Assembly: GCA_029861865.1 (NCBI GenBank)
Contig: JAOTYL010000011.1
Location: 1 to 64,000 of the forward strand
Origin: Myxococcales bacterium
Lineage (GTDB): Bacteria > Myxococcota_A > Polyangia > Polyangiales > Houyiibacteriaceae
Length of the DNA: 64,000 bases
Direction of reading: 5' to 3'
The notes under the pieces are model-generated. The model ran no database searches and was not told the DNA's origin. It saw only the letters and a list, made by a program, of their open reading frames with translations. How positions within the stretch are numbered: position 1 is the stretch's first letter; each line of letters opens with the position of its first letter. Both the position numbers and the translations under genes were made by a program. Below, piece by piece: positions 17,503 through 26,302 of this stretch.

Positions 17503-17681
17503 CGGTGCACGATGTCCGATTCCGACCGTCGAAGGGACATCGCACGCGCAAGGTCGGCACCCGGCGTGGGTCCGATGGGTAGCTCGCCGTCTGGATCGCC
17601 GCGATGTGGCGGCTGCTGGCTGTGCTCGCGCCGCTTTGCGCGCCTAGGAGAGTATGAGAGTCTAGCGATTGAGCGATCGTC

Positions 17682-20108
17682 ATGACGCAACCACGAAATG
17701 TGTACCCTTGGCGTTGGGGTGCGGGTGTTGCGCTAGCCGCCTTTTGGTTGCTCACCGCGCTCCTGGTGGGGAACGCCCTCGCCGCCCTTTGGTTGGTCCA
17801 GGGACTGCTGACGGGAGACGACGCGACGAAAGCGCGCGTCCCCGAGGCCGTTGCCACCGAAGAGGGCGTCACCCACGCCCTGCTGATCAACGGCGGCTCC
17901 CGGCCCGAGTCGAACTACCAGAGCCATCTGCACCACCTGCAAGAGATGGTGCAGGTGCTCCTGGCGCGTGGCCTGCCCCGCGACCGGATTCACATCTTCT
18001 CTGCCGACGGTGCGGACGAGGCGCCGGATCTCGCGGTTCGCGATACGCAACCTGACGGCTTTTGGCTCATCGAGGGGACGCGCATCGGCAAGAAGCTCAA
18101 GCCGCAGACCGAGGTCACCGATACCCGTTGGCCTGGAGTGACCCTGCATCCGGCCAGAAAGGAAGCCCTGGAAAAGTGGTTCGCCGATGCGGAAGACCTG
18201 TTGCCAGGCGATCGGCTGTTGGTCTTTGTGACCGACCATGGGACGCAGAATCGCCAGCAACCGGACAACGGCGCCATCTCGCTGTGGCGAGAGAAGCTGA
18301 CGGTGGAGGAGTTCAAGGGGCTCCTTGGACAGCTTAGGCCGGGTGTCCAGACGGTGATGGTGATGAGCCAGTGCTACTCGGGCACGTTTGCGGCCACCAT
18401 CTACGACGATCTCTCCGGCGAGCCCGGCGGCGATGCCTGCGGCTTTTTCTCGACGACGCGCGATCGCCAGGCCTACGGCTGCTATCCGGAAGGGCGCGAT
18501 CGGGACCGAATCGGTCACGCGTTCCGCTTTATCGACGCGCTCGACCGCAACCCGACCACCGACGAGGCCCATCTCGACGTGCTGCTCACCGATAGCACTC
18601 CGGATGTCCCGATGCGCACCAGCGACTTGTATCTCGAGCGGCTGGTTGCCGAGGAGTCTGCGGCTCGTGGGGTAGGGTTGGAGTCGCTGGTCGATTCGCT
18701 GCTCGCCAAGGCATGGCAGGAACGCGCAGCCTGGGAGCCCGAGATCCGGCTTCTCGACGGGATCGGCGAGGCGTTTGGCACGTTCAGTCCGCGCAGTCTC
18801 GCGGAGTTGAAGGGCTACGAAGGCGAGCTCCGGCCGCTCGCGGACAAGATGAAGGACTTCTCCGAGCGATGGAAGGGGACCCTGGTCGACGTCAAGGAAG
18901 AGACCCTGCGGAAGTTCATGCGGGAGCTGCCCGAGTGGCAAGAGCTCCTCCAGCAAGCCCATTTGCAGAAGCTCGACGCCGAGCAAAGGGGCGTCCTTCT
19001 CGCTGAGCTGCTGTCCGAGCTCGAGCCGTTCGTGCGCGACCGACAGGAGATCTGGGAACGACTCGAAGGGCTCCGCGAGCGCGCGCGCGGGGCGTCGCAG
19101 GCACGGTGGCGGCTGGACGTTCGGGGTGGGGCCCTGCACCGGATGCGGTCCGTACTGATGGCCGTCGCGGGTCGAGTCCTGCTCGCCGAGCGTGCGACCG
19201 TAGAGGCCGAAGCCGAGCGCCGCCGGAACCAACAGCAGGCCCTGGATTCCCTCTTGAGCTGCGAAGCGTTTGAGCCTGGTGAGCTTCGGCGGCGGTGGTT
19301 CGCGCTCGAGCCACCCCTGGTCGACCCCTTCCCGCCGCTCAGCGACGAGCGCAAGCTGCTGGAGGACGTTCTGCCGTCGTGGCTCGGTGTGAAGTACGCG
19401 GCGGTGCCCCAAGGGGTGCGCGCTGGCCGCCAGATACCGGCCGGCGCCAGCTGGCTGCAGGCGGTCTTTCCCCGATCACCGGCCCTGGAGGCGGGTCTCG
19501 CGGTCGGCGACGTCGTGTTGGGACCTCCGGATAGAACGTTCGACTTCTACGGTCAGCTTCGTGAATGGACGATGACCTCTCCGCGGAACACGCCGATGCC
19601 GTTGCGGGTGATCCGCCCCGGTCCGGAGCGCGACGAGGACGTTGAGTTCGTCGCCTCGCCGGTCTTGCGCCCGCTCCCGCTCGAATGGCCCGAGCTGCCT
19701 GGACCGCCGAAGCTCGGAGAGCTGGCGCCTTCGCTGCCGACCGGTCTCGAGCAGGTCGGCGGCGGCAGCCTGCCTGATCTGGAGGGTCGATCTCATCTCC
19801 TGTTCTTCTGGGCCACCTGGTGTCTGCCCTGCAAGAAGGCGGTACCCGAAGTGATCGCCTTTGCGCACGCGCAGGGCATTCCAGTGTTGGCGATCACCGA
19901 CGAGGACAGCGACAGGGTCGCCAGCTTTCTCGATACGCACCCAGAGGAGTTCTTCTCGCTAATCGCCACCGACCGGCTGCGCGCCAGCTTTCTCGCTTAT
20001 GGGGTGAGCGGTACCCCAACCTTGGTTCTGATGGACAAGGACAACGTCGTGCGGCAGCGCCAGGTGGGGTACAAGCCCGGGGAAGGGCTGAGCCTCCACG
20101 GTTGGTAG
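17682..20108 (+). CDS. Membrane-anchored caspase-like peptidase / PDZ-like / thioredoxin fusion
   Basis: An 808-residue multidomain protein. Residues 16-42 form an N-terminal transmembrane anchor. Residues 62-310 look like a clan CD (legumain C13/caspase-like) peptidase: HALLINGGSRPESNY, the His motif VFVTDHGTQN (His186) and the Cys motif TVMVMSQCYSGTF (Cys231). Charged helical segments follow (about 370-530). A PDZ-like segment at 575-660 contains SPALEAGLAVGDVVLG. The C-terminus is a thioredoxin/TlpA-like domain with FFWATWCLPCKKAVPE (Cys714, Cys717) and cis-Pro at GTPTL. The anchor implies an extracytoplasmic position for all domains. It is flanked by duplicated antiporter sequence. Substrate unknown; redox-controlled proteolysis is my inference. 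Confidence 0.85.
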   Translation: MTQPRNVYPWRWGAGVALAAFWLLTALLVGNALAALWLVQGLLTGDDATKARVPEAVATEEGVTHALLINGGSRPESNYQSHLHHLQEMVQVLLARGLPRDRIHIFSADGADEAPDLAVRDTQPDGFWLIEGTRIGKKLKPQTEVTDTRWPGVTLHPARKEALEKWFADAEDLLPGDRLLVFVTDHGTQNRQQPDNGAISLWREKLTVEEFKGLLGQLRPGVQTVMVMSQCYSGTFAATIYDDLSGEPGGDACGFFSTTRDRQAYGCYPEGRDRDRIGHAFRFIDALDRNPTTDEAHLDVLLTDSTPDVPMRTSDLYLERLVAEESAARGVGLESLVDSLLAKAWQERAAWEPEIRLLDGIGEAFGTFSPRSLAELKGYEGELRPLADKMKDFSERWKGTLVDVKEETLRKFMRELPEWQELLQQAHLQKLDAEQRGVLLAELLSELEPFVRDRQEIWERLEGLRERARGASQARWRLDVRGGALHRMRSVLMAVAGRVLLAERATVEAEAERRRNQQQALDSLLSCEAFEPGELRRRWFALEPPLVDPFPPLSDERKLLEDVLPSWLGVKYAAVPQGVRAGRQIPAGASWLQAVFPRSPALEAGLAVGDVVLGPPDRTFDFYGQLREWTMTSPRNTPMPLRVIRPGPERDEDVEFVASPVLRPLPLEWPELPGPPKLGELAPSLPTGLEQVGGGSLPDLEGRSHLLFFWATWCLPCKKAVPEVIAFAHAQGIPVLAITDEDSDRVASFLDTHPEEFFSLIATDRLRASFLAYGVSGTPTLVLMDKDNVVRQRQVGYKPGEGLSLHGW

Positions 20109-20141
20109 TGATCGTGCGACGCGATCGAGCGGCCGCGTCTC

Positions 20142-21398
20142 TCACATGCGAAGCGGTTGCTCGACGACGGCCTTGTGCTCTTCGGGGCAGTGCGCCGCAT
20201 CGCTTGCCGCCCGGCCGTACCACCGCGCTGCGGGCGCAGCGCTCATGCCGTGTGCGAACACGCTTGCCAGCACGGTGAGGATCACGACGTCGAAAACCAA
20301 GGGACCGTGGGGGAGGGCGGCTTCTTCCAAGATCAGGATCGCAAACAAAAGTGACGCCAGGCCGCGCGGCCCGAACCAGCCCAGGAAGACCACGCTTGGA
20401 GCGCGCAATCCACTTCCCATCATCGAAATCGCAACGGGCACCATTCGAACCACCGTCAGGCTCAGAACGACGTAGAGCCACATGCGGCCGCTGCCCTCGG
20501 CGATCGTCGGCCAGGCGAGGTGCACGCCGAGTAGCAGAAACACCAGGAGAACCAGCAGCTGCCCCTCGGCTTCGAGGAACTGGTAGAGATACTCGCACTG
20601 ACCTCGTTGGCTGTTGCCGAGGGTCATGCCCGCCACGAACGCGGCGATGAAGCCGTTGCCCCCGATCTGCTCGGCACCGGTGAAGGCGAGGAGGGCGAGG
20701 GCGATCCCGGCGAGCCGCCCGAAGTTGCCGCTCATCCACTCCCGGCTCTGCGAGGCGTTGATCAACCGGCCGCCGATCCACGCCACCGCAACGCCTGCCA
20801 ACGGCCCGAGGGTGACCTGCCGCGCTGCAAACCAAACCCACTCGGAGGCAGTGCGCGCTTCGCCTCCGCCCATGCTGGCAAGCGCGGCAAAGATCAACAC
20901 GACCGGCAGTGCGATGCCGTCGTTCAATCCGCTCTCCACGTTCAGGGCCTGGCGGATGCGGAGCGGCACAGAAGGCGTGCTGACCACGGCTTGACCGAGC
21001 GCGGCGTCGGTTGGTGCAAGGATCGCACCGAGCACCGCGGCTTCGAGCCAGGTCGTCTGCGGGAATAGGAGCTTGGCGGCGAGGGCACCCGCGATGATGG
21101 TAAGCGGCATGCCGATCCCGAGGAGGCGCGCCGGCAGCCCGAGCTCGTTCCGCAACACGCGAAGGTCGATGCGCGCCGCATCGCCAAACAGCACGAGCAC
21201 GAGGGTCAGCTCGGCAAGCACGTGAATCACCCCTTGGTCGATGTGCATGCTGAGCGCCGCCAAGCTTCCGCTACCAAAGAGCAGCCCAAGGGTCACGAAC
21301 ACCATCGGAGGTGTGACGATGGTCCGCTCGAGCCGCTTCGATACCAACCCGTAGCCGAGGACGAAGAGCGCTATCCACATGAAGGTCGTCGCGTCCAC
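20142..21398 (-). CDS. CPA1-type Na+/H+ antiporter
   Basis: A 418-residue polytopic membrane protein with about 12 helices. It has the CPA1/NhaP-type motifs LGAILAPTDAALGQAV and NVESGLNDGIALPVVL, where the Asn-Asp pair is the ion-binding site of electroneutral antiporters. It exchanges H+ for Na+ or another monovalent cation across the inner membrane. There is no cytoplasmic RCK/TrkA-N domain; a short His/Glu-rich tail (CPEEHKAVVEQPLR) follows the last helix. Tail-to-tail with the caspase-like gene; a broken copy of its 3' end lies beyond that gene at 17252-17502. Confidence 0.9.
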   Translation of the reverse strand: MDATTFMWIALFVLGYGLVSKRLERTIVTPPMVFVTLGLLFGSGSLAALSMHIDQGVIHVLAELTLVLVLFGDAARIDLRVLRNELGLPARLLGIGMPLTIIAGALAAKLLFPQTTWLEAAVLGAILAPTDAALGQAVVSTPSVPLRIRQALNVESGLNDGIALPVVLIFAALASMGGGEARTASEWVWFAARQVTLGPLAGVAVAWIGGRLINASQSREWMSGNFGRLAGIALALLAFTGAEQIGGNGFIAAFVAGMTLGNSQRGQCEYLYQFLEAEGQLLVLLVFLLLGVHLAWPTIAEGSGRMWLYVVLSLTVVRMVPVAISMMGSGLRAPSVVFLGWFGPRGLASLLFAILILEEAALPHGPLVFDVVILTVLASVFAHGMSAAPAARWYGRAASDAAHCPEEHKAVVEQPLRM

Positions 21399-21500
21399 AG
21401 GACGGGTATTATCCGCTCAATCCTCTGTTGCGCCGGTGTTTTCGTGTGTCTCGCCGTCAACGAGACCTTTTTGGGGGACGCGAGTCCCATTCGCTGTGTA

Positions 21501-23330
21501 ATGTCGGCCTTCGTGCATCTGACGCATATCTATCGCAGGCGGCGCCAGCAGCTGTCTATCGAGGCCATGGGATGTTTGCTTCTGATGTCTTCGGTGGCGA
21601 GCGGCGCACATGCCGCGCCGCCGAACATCGTGCTCATTCTCGCTGACGACCTCGGGTTCAGCGACACGGCGCCCTACGGAGGCGAGATCCCAACCCCGAC
21701 GATCAGCACGCTGGCGGAGCAGGGCCTCATGTTCACCAACTACCACACGGCTGCGAGCTGTGCGCCTACGCGTGGAATGCTACTGACGGGCGTCGACAGC
21801 CATCTCAACGGGGTCCCGAACATCCCCGAAGCAATCCCTCCGGTTCAGGCCGAGGAATCGTCGAACTATCGGGGCACGTTGGGTGACAACGTCGTCACGA
21901 TCGCAACGCTCCTAAAGGATGCGGGCTACCACACGTACATGTCCGGCAAGTGGCATCTCGGAAAGACCCCGGAGCTCCTGCCCAGTCGCCGCGGCTTCGA
22001 GCGCACCATTGCCATGGCTGACACCGGCGCCGACAACTGGGAACAAAAGCCGTACCTGCCGATGTACAAGAAGGCGAACTGGTTCGGCGATGGCAAAGAG
22101 ATCGAGCTGCCGAAGGACTTCTATTCCTCGAAGTTCTTGGTCGACAAAATGATCGAGTTCATCGAGTCGAACCGCGCAGACGGCAAGCCTTTCTTCGCCT
22201 ATGTCCCGTTTCAAGCCGTGCACATGCCGGTTCAAGCGCCCCAGGAATACACCGACAAATACATGGGCGACTACGACGAAGGTTGGAGTTCGCTCCGAGA
22301 GCGCCGCCTCGAACGCGCCAAAGCCCTCGGTGTGGTGCCAATCGACACGAAGCTCGCGCCGGTGTCGAGCACGGCGGACTGGGATTCACTCACCGACGAA
22401 GACAAGAAATACAAGTCCAAAGAGATGGCCGTGTACGCGGGCATGATCGATGCGATGGATCACCACATGGGACGCCTCCTCGAGTACCTCGAGGACACGG
22501 ATCAATACGACAACACCGTGTTCATTTTCACCTCGGACAACGGTCCCGAGGGGACCGAGGTGTTGACCGGCGCGCGGGCGATTTACCTTCGGCTGTGGTT
22601 CGCGACCCACGGCTACAACATGGACTACGAGACGCTCGGCACTCGCGGTAGCTTCGTCGACATCGGCCCGAGCTTTGGCAACGCAGCCGCATCGCCGTTG
22701 GCTTATTACAAGTTCTTCGCTCACGAAGGCGGCATGCGGGTCCCCATGATCATCGCCGGGAGCATGGTCGCCAAAACGGGGAGCGTTTCGAACGCCTTCG
22801 CGTACGTGACCGACCTTGCGCCGACGATTCTCGAGATCGCCGAAGTGAAGCCACCCGCCGGAGACTACGAAGGCCGGGAGGTCGAGCACATCAGCGGAAC
22901 GAGCTTGATGCCGCTAGTGACTGGACAAACCGACAGAGCGCACGAGCCGGACGAAACCATCGGATACGAGCTCGCCGGCAACGCCGCCTTGTTCAAAGGG
23001 GACTACAAGATCGTCATCGATCGAGGGCCGGTGGGCGACGGCGAATGGCATCTCTTCAACTTCATCACTGACCCGGGCGAGGCGTCGGACCTCAAAGAGG
23101 AGATGCCCGAGTTATTCGCCGAGATGATGGAGGGCTACCGGAGCTACGTGCGCGACTTCCAGGTGTTGCCAGTCCCCGATGGCTACGACCAGCGAAAAGA
23201 GGTCTTTCGTTACGTCCTTCGCAATAACCCAGACCCGCTGCTCCTTTCGATCGTGGCCGGTTTGGGCCTGCTGATTCTCTTTCTCGCATGGCGCGGAGTC
23301 CACGCGATTCGAAAGCGGAGGTCGGCGTAG
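21501..23330 (+). CDS. Arylsulfatase-family sulfatase with C-terminal membrane anchor
   Basis: Sulfatases hydrolyse sulfate esters using a formylglycine made from Cys or Ser. The site CAPTRG (Cys87) fits C-x-P-x-R. Metal ligands are seen in IVLILADDLGFSD, KWHLGK and FTSDNGPEG. A signal peptide ends AHAA|PPN. The C-terminus has a transmembrane helix (LLLSIVAGLGLLILFLAW) and a basic tail RKRR, unusual for the family and implying the enzyme is tethered. The ATG at 21501 gives an Arg-rich n-region; 21567 is an alternative giving a shorter signal. A frame open from 21222 overlaps the antiporter and is not credible. No formylglycine-generating enzyme is nearby. Confidence 0.9.
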   Translation: MSAFVHLTHIYRRRRQQLSIEAMGCLLLMSSVASGAHAAPPNIVLILADDLGFSDTAPYGGEIPTPTISTLAEQGLMFTNYHTAASCAPTRGMLLTGVDSHLNGVPNIPEAIPPVQAEESSNYRGTLGDNVVTIATLLKDAGYHTYMSGKWHLGKTPELLPSRRGFERTIAMADTGADNWEQKPYLPMYKKANWFGDGKEIELPKDFYSSKFLVDKMIEFIESNRADGKPFFAYVPFQAVHMPVQAPQEYTDKYMGDYDEGWSSLRERRLERAKALGVVPIDTKLAPVSSTADWDSLTDEDKKYKSKEMAVYAGMIDAMDHHMGRLLEYLEDTDQYDNTVFIFTSDNGPEGTEVLTGARAIYLRLWFATHGYNMDYETLGTRGSFVDIGPSFGNAAASPLAYYKFFAHEGGMRVPMIIAGSMVAKTGSVSNAFAYVTDLAPTILEIAEVKPPAGDYEGREVEHISGTSLMPLVTGQTDRAHEPDETIGYELAGNAALFKGDYKIVIDRGPVGDGEWHLFNFITDPGEASDLKEEMPELFAEMMEGYRSYVRDFQVLPVPDGYDQRKEVFRYVLRNNPDPLLLSIVAGLGLLILFLAWRGVHAIRKRRSA

Positions 23331-23334
23331 ACAC

Positions 23335-23380
23335 AGTGCCACTGTCGCTGACCCTGTCACTGACGCTGCCACTGCCACTG
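23335..23380. repeat. CTGNC(G/A) hexamer array after the sulfatase
   Basis: About seven degenerate units (CTGTCG, CTGACC, CTGTCA, CTGACG, CTGCCA) start four bases past the sulfatase stop and end just before the 3' end of the convergent small lipoprotein gene. Same family as the array at 1050-1186. Confidence 0.7.
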
Positions 23381-23385
23381 CTTCG

Positions 23386-23664
23386 CTACTCTGATTCCTT
23401 GCCGGGCTCCGGCTCCGGCTCCAAGTCGGGTCCGGGCGGAGGCTGACGCCGCTCGAGGTCGACTTGGAGCACAGGTGGCGGGTCGGGTTGGTCGAGCGGT
23501 CCTGAGGTTCGGTCGATGTTGCCTTGGGGCGGTTCCACCTTGGTCTCGGGCTCATACTCCTCAGCTTGCATCATTTCAGTGCCTTGCCCGCCGCTCACCC
23601 GACCGGTCCCGCACGCCGCGGTGAGAGCGAAAATGCAAGCAAAGAGCGCGACGTACCGTTTCAT
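23386..23664 (-). CDS. Small proline/glutamate-rich lipoprotein
   Basis: A 92-residue product starting MKRYVALFACIFALTAACG, a clear lipoprotein signal with lipobox TAAC. The mature part is low complexity, rich in Pro, Glu and Gln (PPVLQVDLERRQPPPGPDL, EPEPEPG), and probably disordered. No domain is recognised. The ATG at 23664 fits better than a codon three residues upstream. It ends next to a hexamer repeat array shared with the sulfatase gene. Confidence 0.6.
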   Translation of the reverse strand: MKRYVALFACIFALTAACGTGRVSGGQGTEMMQAEEYEPETKVEPPQGNIDRTSGPLDQPDPPPVLQVDLERRQPPPGPDLEPEPEPGKESE

Positions 23665-23807
23665 GATGCCCAATCATGCGCTGTCGGAGCGTACATTCCA
23701 AGACCCGGTGCGACACCGACTCAACAATTACGTAAAACACGCAAAAGTTGTCGCGCGGTAGCCGCGCAGTAACTCGGCGGCTGGATGCGCTTGGGCCGCT
23801 TTGCGCG

Positions 23808-23860
23808 CTGCACCATCTGCAGGAGATGGTACGTCTGCTCGTGGAGCTGATCGATGGGCC
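23808..23860 (+). pseudogene. Short relic resembling the caspase-like gene
   Basis: Twenty-one of 23 bases at 23808-23830 match 17928-17950 of the caspase-like gene. The reading frame gives LHHLQEMVRLLVEL beside LHHLQEMVQVLLARG of the intact protein. The similarity fades after about 23860 and the frame leads nowhere. It looks like the debris of a second caspase-like gene, but the segment is short, so chance cannot be fully excluded. Nothing else is recognised between 23665 and 23807. Confidence 0.4.
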
Positions 23861-23879
23861 CTCATCTCGAACGAGCTTG

Positions 23880-24076
23880 GGCGAGTCGCATGGGATGACG
23901 CCGTGAGTGATTGCTTTGGTTGGGTCAAAGCAAAGCTCGAACGGGCCGGTCGGCTCATCGAGGACTTCGACATCGCGATCGCCGCTCACGCCATCGCATG
24001 GGATGCGACCCTCGTCAGCGCCAACACGAAGCACTTCACGGGAATCGAAGAGCTTAGACTCGAAACCTGGGCCTAA
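23880..24076 (+). pseudogene. VapC-like PIN-domain toxin, C-terminal remnant
   Basis: The last about 65 residues (for example LIEDFDIAIAAHAIAWDATL followed by VSANTKHFTGIEELRLETW) are a typical VapC PIN-domain C-terminus: the D-x-x-IA-x-x-A helix, the TLVSANTKHF active-site strand and the terminal L-x-L-E-x-W. The N-terminal half with the first catalytic Asp and Glu is absent, and no VapB antitoxin lies upstream. Intact VapC proteins are about 130 residues. Therefore this is the relic of a toxin-antitoxin locus, not a working RNase. Confidence 0.75.
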
Positions 24077-24197
24077 GGCCGGCATGCCGGGCGTAAGCGC
24101 AACCCCGCGGTCTCGTTCTACACACCAATTTCGCAGAAGATATATTATGTAAACTTTTTACTGTGAGGCTGCGAAACCAGGCCTCGAACGCACTTGT

Positions 24198-26231
24198 TTG
24201 ACGCCCTGTCGTGCTTGGGCAGAGACTCGACCGGTGCCGCGGGGAGTCGTGTCTGGGAGTGCGTGGGCGTCGGCACTGGCCTTCTTCCTTACCGGGCTTT
24301 TTCCGTTTTTCAACGCCGATGGGTATGGCCACCTGGCGCAGGGTCGCCAGATCGCGGAGCTCGGCCGGGTTCCGACCGTGGACCTGTTTTCGTTCTGGAA
24401 GCCTACGCCCCAGCCATGGACCAACTACGAATGGGGATACGACCTCGTTACCTGGCTGATCTATGACGCCCTCGGCGCAAACGGGCTGATTCTTCTGAAA
24501 TGCGGCGCGCTCGGCCTGCTCGCCTACGCGTTGGTCTGGTTGGCCTACCGCTTGGCTGCAGGCGCGACGGTGGCGGCCCCCCTGACGCTTGCCGCGCTTC
24601 TCCTCGTTCTTCCGATCGCGCGATTCCGTTTCACGGTGAGACCGCAGATCCTCGGTTTGGTATTTCCCGCGGTCTTGCTCCTCGGCGTGAGCACCCTCTA
24701 CTCGGAACGAAGCTCTAGTCGAAAGAAGGCATGGATCCTCGTCGGCCTCGGTTTGATGCACGTCGTGTGGGTCAATGCGCACGGCTCCCATCTCTTTGGC
24801 GCCCTGATCGCGCTGATCTTTCTGGTGCTCGCCTGGCGGACGCCCGCTTTTTGGTGGATGGCGGCGCTGTTGGCGCTTCAAGCCATCGCCACCGGGTGCA
24901 CGCCGTTTGGGTTCTCGATCGTGACCGACGCCGTGTCCCACCTGGCCCGCGCTGAGTTCCGCGAGGTCGTCGTCGAATGGGCGCCGTGGTCCCCCAAGGA
25001 CCCAGCTCGGCTCTTGATCGGACCCATCGTGACGTCCCTCTTGGTGCTGGTTGCGCTCAGGCCCGTGGTCCGCACAGGACGGTTCGGCCTCGGCTACGCG
25101 GTGTTTTGCGTGTTGCTCTGCCTGATGGCGTTTCGCTCGACTCGATTCGTCGCGCATCAGGTCCTGTTCACCACGCCCTTCATTGCCGCAGGCCTGTCGG
25201 TGCGGTCCCCGGTTCGCGACATGGGCAAGAGCATGGCCGTCGTCGTAGGCCTCGCCATTCTCGCGAACGTCGCCTGGACCTCGCGGCTGGTGCCCGCGTT
25301 TGGATTCGGCCTCGGCGAGGCCCGAAGGGATTACCCATGGGCGTCGGCGGAAGTCATCGATCGCGAAGTCGAAAACCCGCGCGTCGTCGCGACGATACAA
25401 GACAGCTGGGCGATGATGTTTGCCGTCCCGAAGGCGCGCTTTCTCGTCGACGGACGAGTGCCCTTCTACGGGCCCGAATTCGTCGCGAAAGTCACCCACA
25501 GCTTTGCAGATCCCGTCGCCTTCGCCGACCAGCTCAGGGGCTTTGACGTGAACACGGTGGTCGTCGACCACACACGCGCCGATCACATCCCCGCAACCGA
25601 GTTGCTGAGCCAAAGCCCCGCTTGGAAGCTCGCGTTCGTCGAGGACGGACATTCGCTGTTCGTCCGAGAGGATGCGGCCCCTGCCCTGGCGCCTTTTCGG
25701 ATCGTGGGCCCCGGCTACCGAACTAGAGGCCTACTCGAGCCCAGCTATTCGGATGCCGAGGTCGCTGTCGAGCTCTCGCGACTCGACGCGCGCTCGAACG
25801 GCGGCCCGATGCGCGGATGGCTTCGCGGACTTCAAAGCCTGCGGCCGCTCGCCAGGGACGGCGAGCGTGCTGGGTTGCGGAGGAGCTCGAACGCGAGCGA
25901 GCGAGCACGGGCGCGCGAGGCCTACGCCCTCCTCACCGGAGCCGCGAACATCTACCCAGGCTTTACGTCGATCGAGCTCTTTCGCGCGATGGCGGCGCTT
26001 TCGGCGTGCGACATCGACGATGCCCGCGAAGCTCTCGGCCGTGCGCGGCTCGCCGGGGAAACCCGAGGCACGACCCTCGTGGCCCTCGAGGTGGCGCTCC
26101 GTGCGGGTGACGATGCTGAACGCCAAGCCGCCATGCAGCACCTCGAGCGACTGCGCAGGCAACCACAGACGCGGGACGACCCCTGGGTGACGGCGATTGC
26201 CGCCGAGGTCGAAGTCCGCTGCCCCGAGTAG
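24198..26231 (+). CDS. Polytopic membrane protein with C-terminal soluble helical domain
   Basis: A 677-residue protein with about ten transmembrane helices in residues 15-390. The loop FFNADGYGHLAQGRQIAELG after the first helix carries the Asp/His-rich first extracytoplasmic loop seen in GT-C-type and PMT-like membrane proteins. NYEWGYDLVTWLIYDALG follows. The C-terminal about 280 residues contain a soluble region (FLVDGRVPFYGPEF) and TPR-like helices rich in Ala/Arg. The family is not certain; a membrane glycosyltransferase-like role is inference. Start could be TTG at 24198 or GTG at 24234. The opposite-strand open frame 24054-25652 is rejected as a GC-bias shadow. Confidence 0.7.
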   Translation: MTPCRAWAETRPVPRGVVSGSAWASALAFFLTGLFPFFNADGYGHLAQGRQIAELGRVPTVDLFSFWKPTPQPWTNYEWGYDLVTWLIYDALGANGLILLKCGALGLLAYALVWLAYRLAAGATVAAPLTLAALLLVLPIARFRFTVRPQILGLVFPAVLLLGVSTLYSERSSSRKKAWILVGLGLMHVVWVNAHGSHLFGALIALIFLVLAWRTPAFWWMAALLALQAIATGCTPFGFSIVTDAVSHLARAEFREVVVEWAPWSPKDPARLLIGPIVTSLLVLVALRPVVRTGRFGLGYAVFCVLLCLMAFRSTRFVAHQVLFTTPFIAAGLSVRSPVRDMGKSMAVVVGLAILANVAWTSRLVPAFGFGLGEARRDYPWASAEVIDREVENPRVVATIQDSWAMMFAVPKARFLVDGRVPFYGPEFVAKVTHSFADPVAFADQLRGFDVNTVVVDHTRADHIPATELLSQSPAWKLAFVEDGHSLFVREDAAPALAPFRIVGPGYRTRGLLEPSYSDAEVAVELSRLDARSNGGPMRGWLRGLQSLRPLARDGERAGLRRSSNASERARAREAYALLTGAANIYPGFTSIELFRAMAALSACDIDDAREALGRARLAGETRGTTLVALEVALRAGDDAERQAAMQHLERLRRQPQTRDDPWVTAIAAEVEVRCPE

Positions 26232-26302
26232 AACCGAGCCCGCCTCACTCGTGCGGCGCAATCCCGCCAGGCACGGGGTCGAGTTCATTCTGGACAACGA
26301 AA

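Noticed and set aside
17733-19412. 559-codon open frame on the minus strand
   Set aside because: It lies inside the caspase-like gene, whose sense strand carries recognisable motifs; the antisense frame has a Gly/Leu/Arg-rich composition without domains and is caused by GC-rich third positions.
24054-25652. 532-codon open frame on the minus strand
   Set aside because: It overlaps a membrane protein with clear hydrophobic helices on the plus strand; the antisense product is charged and low complexity.
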